This document shows, piece after piece, positions 17,324 through 26,900 of a stretch of 64,000 bases of DNA. Where the stretch lies: contig NZ_BMRZ01000015.1 in assembly GCF_014648895.1 (NCBI RefSeq), positions 1-64,000 on the forward strand, read 5' to 3'. A model generated the notes under the pieces. That model had not been told where the DNA came from and did not search any database. It saw only the letters and a program-made list of their open reading frames with translations. The stretch is from Streptomyces tanashiensis (GTDB taxonomy: Bacteria; Actinomycetota; Actinomycetes; Streptomycetales; Streptomycetaceae). Each line of letters opens with the position of its first letter. The stretch's first letter is position 1. A program made the translations under genes and the position numbers.

Positions 17324-17896
17324 ATGGCACGCAGCAGACTCACTCCCGAGCGGGAGTCCGAGCTGTACGCGGCCGTGCTCGAACTCCTCCGCGAGGTCGG
17401 CTACGACGCCCTCACCATGGACGCCGTCGCCGCCCGCACCCACTCCAGCAAGGCCACCCTCTACCGCCAGTGGGGGAGCAAGCCCGAGCTGGTCGCCCGG
17501 GCCATGCGGCACAACAAGCCGGTCGACATCACCGAGATCGACACCGGCTCCCTGCGGGGCGACATCCAGGAGATGCTCGCCCTCACGGACGACTGCCAGA
17601 TGGACAAGGACGCCGCGCTGATGCGGGGTCTCGCCCATGCCGTCCACACCCAACCCGAACTGCACCGCGCGCTGCGCGAGCTGCTCATCGAACCCGAGAT
17701 GAACGGCCTCGACGAAGTGCTGCAACGAGCGGTCCGCAGGGGCGAGATCGACGCCGGGAACCCGGCGCTGAAGCTCGTCCCGCACATGCTGATCGGTGCG
17801 TTCATCGCCCGCCCGCTGATCGAGGATCAGCCGGTCGACCGCGCCTTCCTCAGCGCCTACTTCGACGCCGTGGTGCTCCCCTCACTCGGCGCCTGA
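17324..17896 (+). CDS. TetR-family repressor
   Basis: The 190-residue repressor has the N-terminal TetR helix-turn-helix (LREVGYDALTMDAVAARTHSS in part, then KATLYRQWGSKPELV) and a C-terminal TetR_C ligand domain. The ATG at 17324 is set by the family N-terminus (MARSRLTPERE). Upstream are two copies of a 15-bp palindrome, 48 bp apart, which strongly suggests autoregulation. The MMPL exporter follows 98 nt downstream on the same strand, so exporter and regulator probably share one inducible unit. The inducer is likely an exported lipid-like or toxic molecule; this is inference. Confidence 0.93.
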   Translation: MARSRLTPERESELYAAVLELLREVGYDALTMDAVAARTHSSKATLYRQWGSKPELVARAMRHNKPVDITEIDTGSLRGDIQEMLALTDDCQMDKDAALMRGLAHAVHTQPELHRALRELLIEPEMNGLDEVLQRAVRRGEIDAGNPALKLVPHMLIGAFIARPLIEDQPVDRAFLSAYFDAVVLPSLGA

Positions 17897-17994
17897 CCAC
17901 CTGAAGCACCACCTCTCCACCTGACGACGAACCGCTCACGCCGTCGGGCCGGCTCCCCATGTCCTGTCCCGCCCCACAATGGGAGTACGCCCCC

Positions 17995-20154
17995 GTGGCC
18001 ACGTTCCTCTACAAGCTGGGCCGCACCGCCTTCCGGCGCCGACGGCTCGTCGCCCTCCTCTGGGTGGCGCTCCTCGCGATCGCCGGCGTCGGTGCCGCCA
18101 CCGCGCCCACCGCCACCTCCAGCTCCTTCTCGATCCCCGGCACCGAGGCACAGCGCGCCTTCGACCTGCTCGAAGAGCGCTTCCCGGGCGCCGGAGCCGA
18201 CGGGGCCACCGCCCGCGTCGTCTTCAAGGCCCCCGAGGGCGAGAAGATGACCGACCCGGCGCACAAGGCCGTCGTCGAGGAGACCGTCTCCGCGCTGAAG
18301 TCCGGCTCGGACCAGATCGTCCAGGTCACCGACCCGTACACCGCGCACGCCGTCTCGCAGAACGGCTCCACCGCCTACGTCTCGGTCTCCTACAAGGTCA
18401 ACGCCATGGAGCTGACCGACGAGACCCGCGACGCCCTGAAGCAGGCCGGGGAGAACGCGCAGGGCAAGGGGCTGACCGTCGAGGTCGGCGGCGACGCCCT
18501 CCAGACCATGCCCGAGCAGGGCGCGAGCGAGGCCATCGGCATCGTCCTCGCCGGCTTCGTGCTCGTCATCACCTTCGGCTCCCTCGTCGCGGCCGGGCTC
18601 CCGCTGCTCACCGCGGTCATCGGCGTCGGCATCGGCGTCTCGACGATCACCGCGCTCGCGAACGTCCTGGACCTCGGCACCACCACCTCCACGCTCGCGT
18701 CGATGATCGGCCTCGCCGTCGGCATCGACTACGCCCTCTTCATCGTCTCCCGCTACCGCTCGGAGCTCGCCGAGGGCCGCACGAAGGAGGACGCCGCGGG
18801 GCGCGCGGTCGGCACGGCCGGCTCCGCCGTCGTCTTCGCCGGACTCACCGTCGTCATCGCCCTGGTCGGCCTGGCCGTCGTCAACATCCCGATGCTGACG
18901 AAGATGGGCTTCGCCGCCGCCGGCACGGTCGTGATCGCGGTCCTCATCGCGCTCACCCTCATCCCGGCCCTGCTCGGCTTCGCCGGCGACAAGGTCGTCA
19001 GCCGCAAGCAGCGCAAGGGCACCGCCAAGGCGAGCGACAAGCCCAACGGCGGCACCCGCTGGGCCCGCTTCGTCATCCGCCGCCCGCTGATGGTGCTGAT
19101 CGTCGGCGTCCTCGGCCTCGGCGCGATCGCCGTGCCCGCCGCCTCCCTGGAGATGGGCCTCCCGGACGACGGCGTCAAGCCGACCTCCACCTCCGAGCGC
19201 CGGGCCTACGACACGCTGTCCGACGGCTTCGGCCCCGGATTCAACGGCCCGCTGCTGGTCGTGGTGGACGGAGACAAGGCGACCGCCGACAGGACGGTCT
19301 CCACGATCAAGCGCCTCGACGGCTGGGCGGCGGTCACCCCGGCCACCCCGAACAAGGCCGGCGACGCCGCGATGATCACCGTGGTCCCGAAGGACCGGCC
19401 GTCCTCGACGGCCACCGAGGGCCTGGTCCACGACATCCGCGACGCCACCGGCGACGACGTCCTCGTCACCGGCGCCACCGCGATGAACATCGACTTCTCG
19501 CAGAAGATGAACGACGCGCTCGTGCCGTACCTGGCGCTCGTCGTGGGTCTCGCCTTCGTGCTCCTGACCCTGGTCTTCCGCTCGGTCCTCGTCCCGCTGA
19601 AGGCGGCCCTCGGCTTCCTGCTCTCGGTGGTCGCGGCCCTCGGCGCGGTCGTCGCGGTCTTCCAGTGGGGCTGGCTCGGCAGCCTCTTCGGGGTCGAGCA
19701 GACCGGCCCGATCATGTCGATGATGCCGATCTTCATGGTGGGTGTCGTCTTCGGTCTCGCGATGGACTACGAGGTCTTCCTCGTCACCCGGATGCGCGAG
19801 GCGTACGTGCACGGCGAGCGGCCCGGCGAGGCGATCGTGACCGGCTTCCGGCACAGCGCCCGGGTGGTCACCGCCGCCGCGGTGATCATGATCGCGGTCT
19901 TCTCCGGCTTCATCGGCATGGACGACCAGATGGTCAAGATGATCGGCTTCGGCCTCGCCGCCGCGGTCCTCTTCGACGCCTTCGTGGTCCGCATGGCGAT
20001 CGTCCCGGCCGTCCTCGCGCTGCTCGGCCACAAGGCCTGGTGGCTGCCGAAGTGGCTGGACCGGATCCTGCCGAACGTGGACGTGGAGGGCGAGGGTCTC
20101 GCCGGGTCCACCGATGAGCCCGGTGTCGGGAAGCCGGACCTCGTGAAGGTCTGA
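17995..20154 (+). CDS. MMPL/RND-family exporter
   Basis: The 719-residue membrane protein has the 12-helix MMPL plan: one helix at the N-terminus, a periplasmic loop (about 45-170), helices 2-6, a second loop (about 365-500), then helices 8-12. Proton-relay Asp-Tyr pairs are present in both halves (GIDYALFIVSRYR and AMDYEVFLVTRMRE). Such pumps export lipids, polyketides or drugs. I start at GTG 17995 since GGGAG lies 9 nt upstream and the protein then begins with the typical short basic tail; ATG 17959 is possible. It follows the TetR gene. Confidence 0.93.
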   Translation: MATFLYKLGRTAFRRRRLVALLWVALLAIAGVGAATAPTATSSSFSIPGTEAQRAFDLLEERFPGAGADGATARVVFKAPEGEKMTDPAHKAVVEETVSALKSGSDQIVQVTDPYTAHAVSQNGSTAYVSVSYKVNAMELTDETRDALKQAGENAQGKGLTVEVGGDALQTMPEQGASEAIGIVLAGFVLVITFGSLVAAGLPLLTAVIGVGIGVSTITALANVLDLGTTTSTLASMIGLAVGIDYALFIVSRYRSELAEGRTKEDAAGRAVGTAGSAVVFAGLTVVIALVGLAVVNIPMLTKMGFAAAGTVVIAVLIALTLIPALLGFAGDKVVSRKQRKGTAKASDKPNGGTRWARFVIRRPLMVLIVGVLGLGAIAVPAASLEMGLPDDGVKPTSTSERRAYDTLSDGFGPGFNGPLLVVVDGDKATADRTVSTIKRLDGWAAVTPATPNKAGDAAMITVVPKDRPSSTATEGLVHDIRDATGDDVLVTGATAMNIDFSQKMNDALVPYLALVVGLAFVLLTLVFRSVLVPLKAALGFLLSVVAALGAVVAVFQWGWLGSLFGVEQTGPIMSMMPIFMVGVVFGLAMDYEVFLVTRMREAYVHGERPGEAIVTGFRHSARVVTAAAVIMIAVFSGFIGMDDQMVKMIGFGLAAAVLFDAFVVRMAIVPAVLALLGHKAWWLPKWLDRILPNVDVEGEGLAGSTDEPGVGKPDLVKV

Positions 20155-20182
20155 GGCTCCCGGTCCTGAGGTCCGTACGCCG

Positions 20183-20542
20183 TCAGTGCGTCGTCATCGA
20201 CGTACCGGCGGCGTACGTGTGCTTCAGGAAGCGCAGCAGGGCCGTGGTGTCGAACTGCACCACCGTCACCCCGTCGTCCTGGTGGAGCTCGACGACCGTC
20301 TGCACCCGGCCGCAGGGCCAGACGCCGATGTCGCCGCGGCGGGTCGGGGTGCGCATCCCCGTCTCCAGGAGCGCGCGCGGGAAGGACCACTCGACGGCGC
20401 CGGGGAAGACGAAGCGGACGGTCTCGGGGGAGAAGCCGGGGTCGTAGCGGAGGCCCACGGGGACGGGGCGGGAGAGGGGTGCGTCGCTGATGATCCGCCC
20501 CTTGGCATGGTCGTCGACTATGCGGTCATCTACGGCGGCCAT
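20183..20542 (-). CDS. SsgA-like sporulation/cell-division regulator
   Basis: The 119-residue product is an SsgA-like protein (SALP), a family found only in sporulating actinomycetes that controls septum placement and spore-wall events. Family positions are clear: VPVGLRYDPGFSPETVRFVF, then a WSFPRALLETGM segment, GDIGVWP and the C-terminal LLRFLKHTYA. The ATG follows AGGTGAGGAG. It is divergent from the metal-importer operon. Which SALP paralogue it is (SsgE by my recollection of neighbouring genes in S. coelicolor) cannot be decided by reading. Confidence 0.9.
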   Translation of the reverse strand: MAAVDDRIVDDHAKGRIISDAPLSRPVPVGLRYDPGFSPETVRFVFPGAVEWSFPRALLETGMRTPTRRGDIGVWPCGRVQTVVELHQDDGVTVVQFDTTALLRFLKHTYAAGTSMTTH

Positions 20543-20681
20543 GGTGACTCCTCACCTTTTATCCTCTTGTCTACCAATGTGTCACTCCTTCCCGGTGGGT
20601 GCGCGTCGCATGCGTGTCCGGTCGAGGGTGTGCGCGGAGTCACGTGCCGCCGTGCGCCGCCGTTCTGTGACCGATGCGCTC

Positions 20682-20712
20682 TTGCAAGCCCTTTGCAGGA
20701 GCGCCTTATCAT
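20682..20712 (+). promoter_or_regulatory. Probable leaderless promoter of cbiM
   Basis: TTGCAA (20682-20687) and TATCAT (20707-20712) are separated by 19 nt. The -10 ends 7 nt before the GTG at 20720. The only Shine-Dalgarno-like GGAG is 18 nt away, too far, so transcription likely starts at the GTG. Confidence 0.5.
20683..20697. promoter_or_regulatory. Nur-box-like palindrome in front of the metal importer
   Basis: The 15 bases fit TGCAA-N5-TTGCA exactly, the consensus reported for the nickel-responsive Fur-family regulator Nur of Streptomyces. The left half overlaps the probable -35 (TTGCAA, 20682-20687) of the promoter below, the position expected for repression. Confidence 0.6.
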
Positions 20713-20719
20713 TCCCGAC

Positions 20720-21748
20720 GTGCATGTACCTGACGGATTCATCAACGCCCCCGTATCGGCCGCCGCCGGTGTCGTCGCCGCCGGCGCCGTCGCCGTCAGC
20801 CTGCGCGGAGCCCGCCGCGAGCTGGACGAGCGGACCGCGCCGCTCGCCGGCCTCGTCGCGGCCTTCGTCTTCGCCGTCCAGATGCTGAACTTCCCGGTCG
20901 CCGCCGGGACCAGCGGACACCTCCTCGGCGGTGCGCTCGCCGCGATCCTCGTCGGGCCCTGGACCGGCGTCCTGTGCATAGCCGTCGTCCTGCTCATGCA
21001 GGGCATCCTCTTCGCCGACGGAGGCCTCACCGCCCTCGGCGTGAACATCACGGTCATGGGCGTCGTCACCGTCGTCGTGGCCTACGCGCTCTTCCGCGGC
21101 CTGGTCCTCGTCCTGCCGCGCACCCGGCGCTCGGTGACCGTGGCCTCGTTCGTCGCCGCGCTCGTCTCCGTACCGGCCGCGGCCGCCGCCTTCACCCTCA
21201 TCTACGCGATCGGCGGCACCACCGACGTCCCCGTCCCCAAGGTCCTCACCGCCATGGTCGGCGTGCACGTCCTCATCGGCATCGGCGAGGCCGTCATCAC
21301 CATGCTGACCGTCGGCGCCGTGATCGCCGTCCGCCCCGACCTGGTGCACGGCGCCCGCGGCCTGACCGCGCCGCTCAAGCTCCGCGTCGACGGCGAACTG
21401 GTCGACGCCGCCCCCGCCGCCGCCCCGGCGGCCGGCGGCTCCCCGAGGAAGCTGTGGATCGGCGGCGTGGTCACCGCCCTCGTCCTCGCCGGCTTCGTCT
21501 CCTTCTACGCCTCCGCCAGCCCCGACGGCCTGGAGAAGGTCGCCGCCGACAAGGGCATCGACGCCAAGGTCGAGGACCACGCGGCCGCCGACTCCCCGCT
21601 CGCCGACTACGGCGTCAAGGGCATCGAGGCCCCCCGGCTCTCCGGCGGCCTCGCCGGCGTGATCGGCGTCGGCACGACCCTGGCCGTCGGCACCGGCGCC
21701 TTCTGGGTCGTCCGCCGCCGCCGCACCGCGGCTCCGGAAAGCGTCTGA
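20720..21748 (+). CDS. cbiM: ECF metal-transport substrate-binding protein CbiM/NikM with fused PDGLE domain
   Basis: The 342-residue S component starts (M/V)HVPDGFIN, the metal-chelating N-terminus conserved in CbiM/NikM. This fixes the GTG at 20720, because the free amino group, His2 and an inner His bind the metal. Six to seven membrane helices follow, then after about residue 245 a PDGLE domain (SPDGLEKVA) with its own C-terminal helix, equivalent to CbiN/NikN as a fusion. With CbiQ and CbiO it forms an energy-coupling-factor importer. Cobalt and nickel versions are hard to tell apart by sequence; the Nur-type palindrome points to nickel. Confidence 0.92.
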   Translation: MHVPDGFINAPVSAAAGVVAAGAVAVSLRGARRELDERTAPLAGLVAAFVFAVQMLNFPVAAGTSGHLLGGALAAILVGPWTGVLCIAVVLLMQGILFADGGLTALGVNITVMGVVTVVVAYALFRGLVLVLPRTRRSVTVASFVAALVSVPAAAAAFTLIYAIGGTTDVPVPKVLTAMVGVHVLIGIGEAVITMLTVGAVIAVRPDLVHGARGLTAPLKLRVDGELVDAAPAAAPAAGGSPRKLWIGGVVTALVLAGFVSFYASASPDGLEKVAADKGIDAKVEDHAAADSPLADYGVKGIEAPRLSGGLAGVIGVGTTLAVGTGAFWVVRRRRTAAPESV

Positions 21749-21749
21749 C

Positions 21750-22507
21750 ATGGGTGCGGGGCACGCGCACAAGCTCTACCGGGACGTACGGTCGCCGGTC
21801 CACGAGCTGCCCCCGCACACCAAGCTCGCCGCCGTCCTCGGCTTCGTCGTGGTCGTCGTCTCGACGCCCCGCGAGGCCGTCTGGGCCTTCGCCCTCTACG
21901 CCGCGCTCCTCGCGGCCGTGGCGGCGAAGGCCCGGATCCCGGCCGGCTTCCTGCTCAAGCGGCTGCTCATCGAGATCCCGTTCGTGGCCTTCGCGCTGCT
22001 CATGCCGTTCGTGGTGCCCGGCGAGCGGACGGCCTTCCTCGGGGTGTCGCTGAGCGTCCCCGGCCTGTGGGGCGCCTGGAACGTCCTGGCCAAGGGAACC
22101 CTCGGCGTCGCCGCCTCCGTGCTCCTCGCCTCCACCACCGAACTGCGGGCCCTGATCCTCGGCCTCCAGCGGCTGAAGCTCCCGCCGCTGCTCGTCCAGA
22201 TCGCCTCGTTCATGATCCGGTACGGCGACGTCATCACCGACGAGATGCGCCGCATGTCCGTCGCCCGCCGCTCCCGCGGCTTCGAGGCGAGGGGCGTCCG
22301 CCACTGGGGCGTCCTCGCCAAGTCCGCCGGCGCGCTCTTCATCCGCTCTTACGAGCGCGGCGAACGCGTCCACCTCGCCATGGTCAGCCGCGGCTACACG
22401 GGCACCATGCCGGTCATCGACGAGGTCACCGCCACCCGCGCCCAGTGGGCGTACGCCGCCGCGCTGCCGCTCACCGCACTCCTGATCTGCCTCCTGGGAT
22501 GGACCCT

Positions 22508-22511
<4 letters not shown>
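21750..22511 (+). CDS. cbiQ: ECF transporter T component (CbiQ/NikQ)
   Basis: The 253-residue membrane protein has the EcfT plan: an N-terminal cytosolic piece (YRDVRSPVHELPPHTKL), about five helices, and the two short Ala-Arg-Gly coupling motifs that contact the ATPase (seen in ARRSRGFEARG and the following VSRGYTG). The ATG lies 1 nt after the cbiM stop, and its own stop overlaps the ATPase start (ATGA), so the three genes are co-translated. It couples ATP hydrolysis to the S component. Confidence 0.92.
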
Positions 22512-23260
<749 letters not shown>

Positions 23261-23333
23261 GGCCCCCGGAATCCGCCCCTCACCCGCCGCGTTGCACCAT
23301 GGAGAGTCGGATCGGCGAGTGAGGAGTGGGGAC

Positions 23334-24500
23334 GTGGACGTCCAGGGCACGGTGGCGGCGGGCTGGGAGCCGGTCAGGGACGCGTTCCTGCGCAACTTCG
23401 AGCAGCGGGGCGAGCGCGGCGCGGCGGTCGCCGTCCACCGCGACGGCGAGAAGGTCGTCGACCTGTGGGCGGGCGCGAAGGACGTCGACGGCACGGAGCC
23501 GTGGACGGCCGACACCGCACAGGTCGTGCGCTCGGCCACCAAGGGCGTCGCCGCCACCGTCCCCCTGCTCCTGCACCAGCGCGGGCTGCTCGACCTGGAC
23601 GCCCCCGTCGCCTCGTACTGGCCCGAGTTCAAGGCGCACGGCAAGGACCGGGTGACCGTACGGCAGCTCCTCGCGCACCGGGCCGGCGTGCCCGTCCTCG
23701 ACCGGCCCCTCAGCCTCGCGGAGGCGGTCGACCTGCCGACGGCGACGGCCGCCGTCGCCGCCCAGGCCCCCGTCTGGGAGCCCGGCACCGCCCACGGCTA
23801 CCACGCCCACACCTTCAGCTGGCTGCTCTCCGGCCTGGTCCACCGGGTCACCGGCCGCACGATAGGCGGCTGGGTCGCCGAGGAGATCACCGGGCCCCTC
23901 GGCCTCGACCTGTGGATCGGCCTGCCCGACGCCGAGGCCCACCGGGTCGGCCGGCTCGGCCCCGTCGAGGAGATCGACCCGCCCGGCAGCGGCGCCCTCA
24001 GGCTCCGCCCCAAGCGCTCCGTCACCGAGGCCTACCAGGACCCGGCCTCCCTCACCCGGCGCGCCTTCGGGGTCATCGACCCCAAGCCCGACGAGAACGA
24101 CCCCGTCTACCGGGCCGCCGAACTGCCCGGCTCGGCGGGCGTCGCCACAGCCCGTGCCCTCGCCCGCTTCTACGCCGCCACCCTCGGCCCCGTCGACGGC
24201 GCCGAGCGCCTCCTCGCCCCCGCCACCCTGACCCTCGCCCGCACCGAGGAGTCCGCGGGCCCGGACCGGGTGCTGCTGGTCGGCACGCGCTTCGGCCTCG
24301 GCCACATGCTGCACGGCCCGGCCTCCCCGCTCCTCGGCCCCTCCTCCTTCGGCCACCCCGGCCGCGGCGGCTCCCTCGGCTTCGCCGACCCGGACGCCGG
24401 GATCGCCTTCGGGTACGTCACCAACGGCATGCGGAAGACGGTCACCGCCGACCCGCGCGCCCAGGCGCTGGTGCGGGCGGTGCGGTCGGTGACCGGCTGA
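23334..24500 (+). CDS. Serine hydrolase, class C beta-lactamase fold (EstB-like)
   Basis: The 388-residue cytosolic enzyme has the SxxK nucleophile in RSATKG near residue 70, and a C-terminal FGHPGRGGSLGFADP region that replaces the KTG of penicillin-binding enzymes, as in EstB-type esterases. There is no signal peptide, so it is unlikely to be a periplasmic beta-lactamase; esterase or transacylase activity is more likely. The GTG at 23334 is chosen for the GAGGAG 7 nt upstream over an earlier ATG at 23292. It follows the importer genes by 73 nt and may be in the same transcript. Confidence 0.88.
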   Translation: MDVQGTVAAGWEPVRDAFLRNFEQRGERGAAVAVHRDGEKVVDLWAGAKDVDGTEPWTADTAQVVRSATKGVAATVPLLLHQRGLLDLDAPVASYWPEFKAHGKDRVTVRQLLAHRAGVPVLDRPLSLAEAVDLPTATAAVAAQAPVWEPGTAHGYHAHTFSWLLSGLVHRVTGRTIGGWVAEEITGPLGLDLWIGLPDAEAHRVGRLGPVEEIDPPGSGALRLRPKRSVTEAYQDPASLTRRAFGVIDPKPDENDPVYRAAELPGSAGVATARALARFYAATLGPVDGAERLLAPATLTLARTEESAGPDRVLLVGTRFGLGHMLHGPASPLLGPSSFGHPGRGGSLGFADPDAGIAFGYVTNGMRKTVTADPRAQALVRAVRSVTG

Positions 24501-24599
24501 AAGAACGCCCCGACCGGCCGAAAAACGTTTCCCCGCAGGCGACTTGACATTGTGAGCGGCCGCCGGGCAGTTCCCCGGCCACCTGGCCGATACCGTGTG

Positions 24600-24625
24600 C
24601 CCGCTCCATAGACCGATGGAGCGGG
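24600..24625. promoter_or_regulatory. Perfect inverted repeat before the winged-helix regulator
   Basis: 10-nt perfect arms (24600-24609 and 24616-24625) with a 6-nt spacer lie 11 nt before the preferred start of the regulator gene. The size and symmetry fit an operator for autoregulation. Confidence 0.45.
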
Positions 24626-24636
24626 CGCGGGGGTGC

Positions 24637-25698
24637 GTGGTGATCGACATTCCGCTGCGGCGGTCCGGACACGGGACGGTCCGGATCGCCGACAGCCGGC
24701 TCTGGGAGACGTACGGCAGCATCGGGCTGCTCTCCACACGGCGCGGACTCGCGCCCTGGCCGTACACCAACTGGGACCGGGCGGCCCGCCGTTCGCTGAC
24801 CCGGGCCGAGGTGACCGTCCCGGGCTGGCTCGCCCCCCTGTACCGCGCCCGCGGCGGCGCGCTGCCGTCGTTCCTCCTCCCCGTCCCGTCCCCCTCCCGG
24901 GGCGACCTGACGGCCGGCCTCGCGGCACTCGCCGCCGTTCCCCCGGCCCGCGTCCGCGGAGAGCTGGAGCAGTGGTTCCCGCGGGGCGTCCCCGCCGAGG
25001 TGCGCCCCCTGTACGCCGATCCCCGCGCCCGCCTCGCCGAACTCCGCGAGTTCCTGCCCCGGTACTGGCACGCCGCCCTGGCCCCGTACGCGGCGCCCCT
25101 GCGGGTGGCCACGGAGGAGGACATCCTGCTGCGCGCCCGGATCCTCGCCACCCGGGGCCCGGAGCGGCTGCTCGGCTCCCTGCGCGGGCGGCGGATCACC
25201 CGTCACGGTGACATCCTGCGGCTGCACGTCGGCACCGCGGTGTACGCCCGGACCGCGGTCCCGGACATCTCCCGGCTCGTCCTCGTCCCCCTGGTGTTCG
25301 GCAAGGGGGCCCCGTACTCCGGGTCCGCACCGGACGGCACGACGGCCGTCGCCTACCAGGCCGAGGGCGCCGCCGTGCTCCTGGGGGAGAACCCGCCGCC
25401 CGGCCGGCGGGACGCCGCCGAGGGGCCCGCGCGCGGCGACCGGCTGGAGATTTTGCTCGGCCGCAGCCGTGCGGGCGTCGTCCGCGGCCTCGTGGCGCCC
25501 ACCACCACCTCGGACCTGGCCGCGGCGCTGGGCCTCGCCCCCAGCACCGTCTCCGAGCACCTCACCGCCCTGGTCGCCGCCGGCGTGGTGCGGCGGCGCA
25601 GGGACGGCGTCCGCGTCCTGTACGAGCTGGACGGCCCGGGTGTCGCGCTGCTCCGGCACATGGACAGCAGGCGTAGGGTCAACGCGCCCGAGTTCTGA
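24637..25698 (+). CDS. ArsR-like winged-helix transcriptional regulator
   Basis: The roughly 353-residue protein has a long N-terminal domain of the DUF5937 type (IADSRLWETYGSIGLLST opening) and a C-terminal winged helix (about 275-345) with TTTSDLAAALGLAPSTVSEHL as recognition region, followed by VVRRRRDGVRVLYEL, the wing. Such proteins regulate neighbouring genes in Streptomyces, but their signals are mostly unknown. I prefer the GTG at 24637, since the ATG at 24616 is inside a perfect inverted repeat and lacks a ribosome site. The YbaK gene follows after 35 nt with its own strong ribosome site. Confidence 0.85.
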   Translation: MVIDIPLRRSGHGTVRIADSRLWETYGSIGLLSTRRGLAPWPYTNWDRAARRSLTRAEVTVPGWLAPLYRARGGALPSFLLPVPSPSRGDLTAGLAALAAVPPARVRGELEQWFPRGVPAEVRPLYADPRARLAELREFLPRYWHAALAPYAAPLRVATEEDILLRARILATRGPERLLGSLRGRRITRHGDILRLHVGTAVYARTAVPDISRLVLVPLVFGKGAPYSGSAPDGTTAVAYQAEGAAVLLGENPPPGRRDAAEGPARGDRLEILLGRSRAGVVRGLVAPTTTSDLAAALGLAPSTVSEHLTALVAAGVVRRRRDGVRVLYELDGPGVALLRHMDSRRRVNAPEF

Positions 25699-25733
25699 AC
25701 CAGTTGAAGTCCTTTGAAAGCAGGAGGAATCGC

Positions 25734-26240
25734 ATGACCACGGACGGCACGAGCGTCGTGAACGACACCTACGAGAAGCTGCTCGCCCTGCTCGACGAGC
25801 GCGGCGCGGCCTACCGGGTGATCGAGCACGCCCCCGAGGGCGCCACCGAGGCGGTCAGCGCGCTGCGGGGCCACACGCTCGACCGGGCGGCCAAGTGCAT
25901 CATCGCCATGGTGAAGATCGGCAAGAAGGAGAAGCGCTTCGCGCTCGTCGTCGTGCCGGGCGACCGGCGCATCGACCTCAACGCCGTGAAGGCGCTGTAC
26001 GGCGGCACGTACGTCTCCTTCGCCTCACCGGAGATCGCGGAGGAGCTCGCGGGCTCGCCGAGCGGCACGATCCTCCCCTTCGCCTTCGACGAGCGCCTGG
26101 AACTGATCGTGGACCCGGACCTGCTGGTCCACCCGGAGTTCTTCTTCAACGCGGCCCGTCTCGACCGCTCGCTCGCCCTCTCCGCCGAGGACTACCGCAC
26201 GATCGCCGAGCCGCGCGTGGAACGGGTGTCGACCGTCTGA
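25734..26240 (+). CDS. YbaK/ProX-type aminoacyl-tRNA deacylase (copy 1)
   Basis: The 168-residue protein is a YbaK-domain enzyme. The family hydrolyses wrongly charged aminoacyl-tRNAs in trans (Cys-tRNA-Pro, Ala-tRNA-Pro and others). The invariant Lys is in RAAKCIIAMVKIG, followed by the central strands FALVVVPGDRRIDLNAVK and a C-terminal GTILPFAF region. The ATG follows AGGAGG at good distance. It is convergent with the LysE exporter, ending 9 nt from it. Which tRNA or residue it edits is unknown. Its closeness to an amino-acid-modifying oxygenase suggests protection against misincorporation of a non-standard amino acid. Confidence 0.87.
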   Translation: MTTDGTSVVNDTYEKLLALLDERGAAYRVIEHAPEGATEAVSALRGHTLDRAAKCIIAMVKIGKKEKRFALVVVPGDRRIDLNAVKALYGGTYVSFASPEIAEELAGSPSGTILPFAFDERLELIVDPDLLVHPEFFFNAARLDRSLALSAEDYRTIAEPRVERVSTV

Positions 26241-26249
26241 GCTCCGGGC

Positions 26250-26867
26250 TCAGGCCACGGACGGCGTCAGGGCGAGCACCATCCCGAGCCCGACCAGCAC
26301 GGTCCCGATGACCTTGTTGAGCACGCTCTGCCGCTGCAGCAGCCGGGTGCGCAGGCTCTGGTTGGAGAAGAGCACCGCCGCCAGCGCGAACCAGACCAGG
26401 TGCGCGAGCGACATGAACAGGCCGTAGCCGATCTGCTGGAAGACCGGGGTGTCGGCGCTGACGACCTGGGTGTACGTGCTCAGCACGAAGAGCATGGTCT
26501 TCGGGTTGAGCGCGTTCGTCAGGAATCCGGTGCGCAGCGCCCCCGCCTTCGAGAGGCCGGCGTCGCTCGACAGGTCGATGTCCACCTGCGCCTTGGTGAC
26601 GAACGTCTTGTAGCCGATGTACACCAGGTACGCGGCGCCGATCAGTTTCATCGCCGTGAAAAGCATCGGGGTCCGGGTCACCAGAAGACCCACGCCGAGC
26701 ATCGTGTAGGTGACGTGGACGAGCACGCCCAGAGAAATTCCGACGGCAGCGAGAACGCCGGCGGTCCGCCCGTACAGATAACTGTTCCGGACCGTCATCG
26801 CGAAGTCCGCGCCGGGACTGATGACTGCCAGAATGGTGATGACCGCCACGGCGATTAGCTGACCCAT
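26250..26867 (-). CDS. LysE/RhtB-family amino-acid exporter
   Basis: The 205-residue membrane protein has the six-helix LysE plan with the N-terminal motif AVISPGADFAMTVRNS and the mid-protein TNALNPKTMLFVLS, both typical of the RhtB branch that exports amino acids, homoserine lactones and analogues. The ATG has a purine-rich GGGAA stretch upstream. It lies 77 nt downstream of the dioxygenase gene on the same strand with a hairpin between, so it may be attenuated relative to it. A role as exporter of the hydroxylated amino acid is inference from context. Confidence 0.9.
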   Translation of the reverse strand: MGQLIAVAVITILAVISPGADFAMTVRNSYLYGRTAGVLAAVGISLGVLVHVTYTMLGVGLLVTRTPMLFTAMKLIGAAYLVYIGYKTFVTKAQVDIDLSSDAGLSKAGALRTGFLTNALNPKTMLFVLSTYTQVVSADTPVFQQIGYGLFMSLAHLVWFALAAVLFSNQSLRTRLLQRQSVLNKVIGTVLVGLGMVLALTPSVA

Positions 26868-26900
26868 ATTCCCGTCTTCCCACTCGGGTGGTGAACGGAC

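Noticed and set aside
13645..17904. A 1419-codon open frame on the plus strand opposite the protease
   Set aside because: It is a product of codon bias in high-GC DNA; the translation is low-complexity and matches no family, while the minus strand encodes intact tricorn motifs.
20543..20719. Cobalamin riboswitch before cbiM
   Set aside because: No B12-box-like sequence is visible, the region is short, and the promoter seems to start at the GTG itself.
24544..24549. TTGACA as -35 of the winged-helix regulator gene
   Set aside because: No acceptable -10 lies 16-19 nt downstream, so I did not list it as a promoter.
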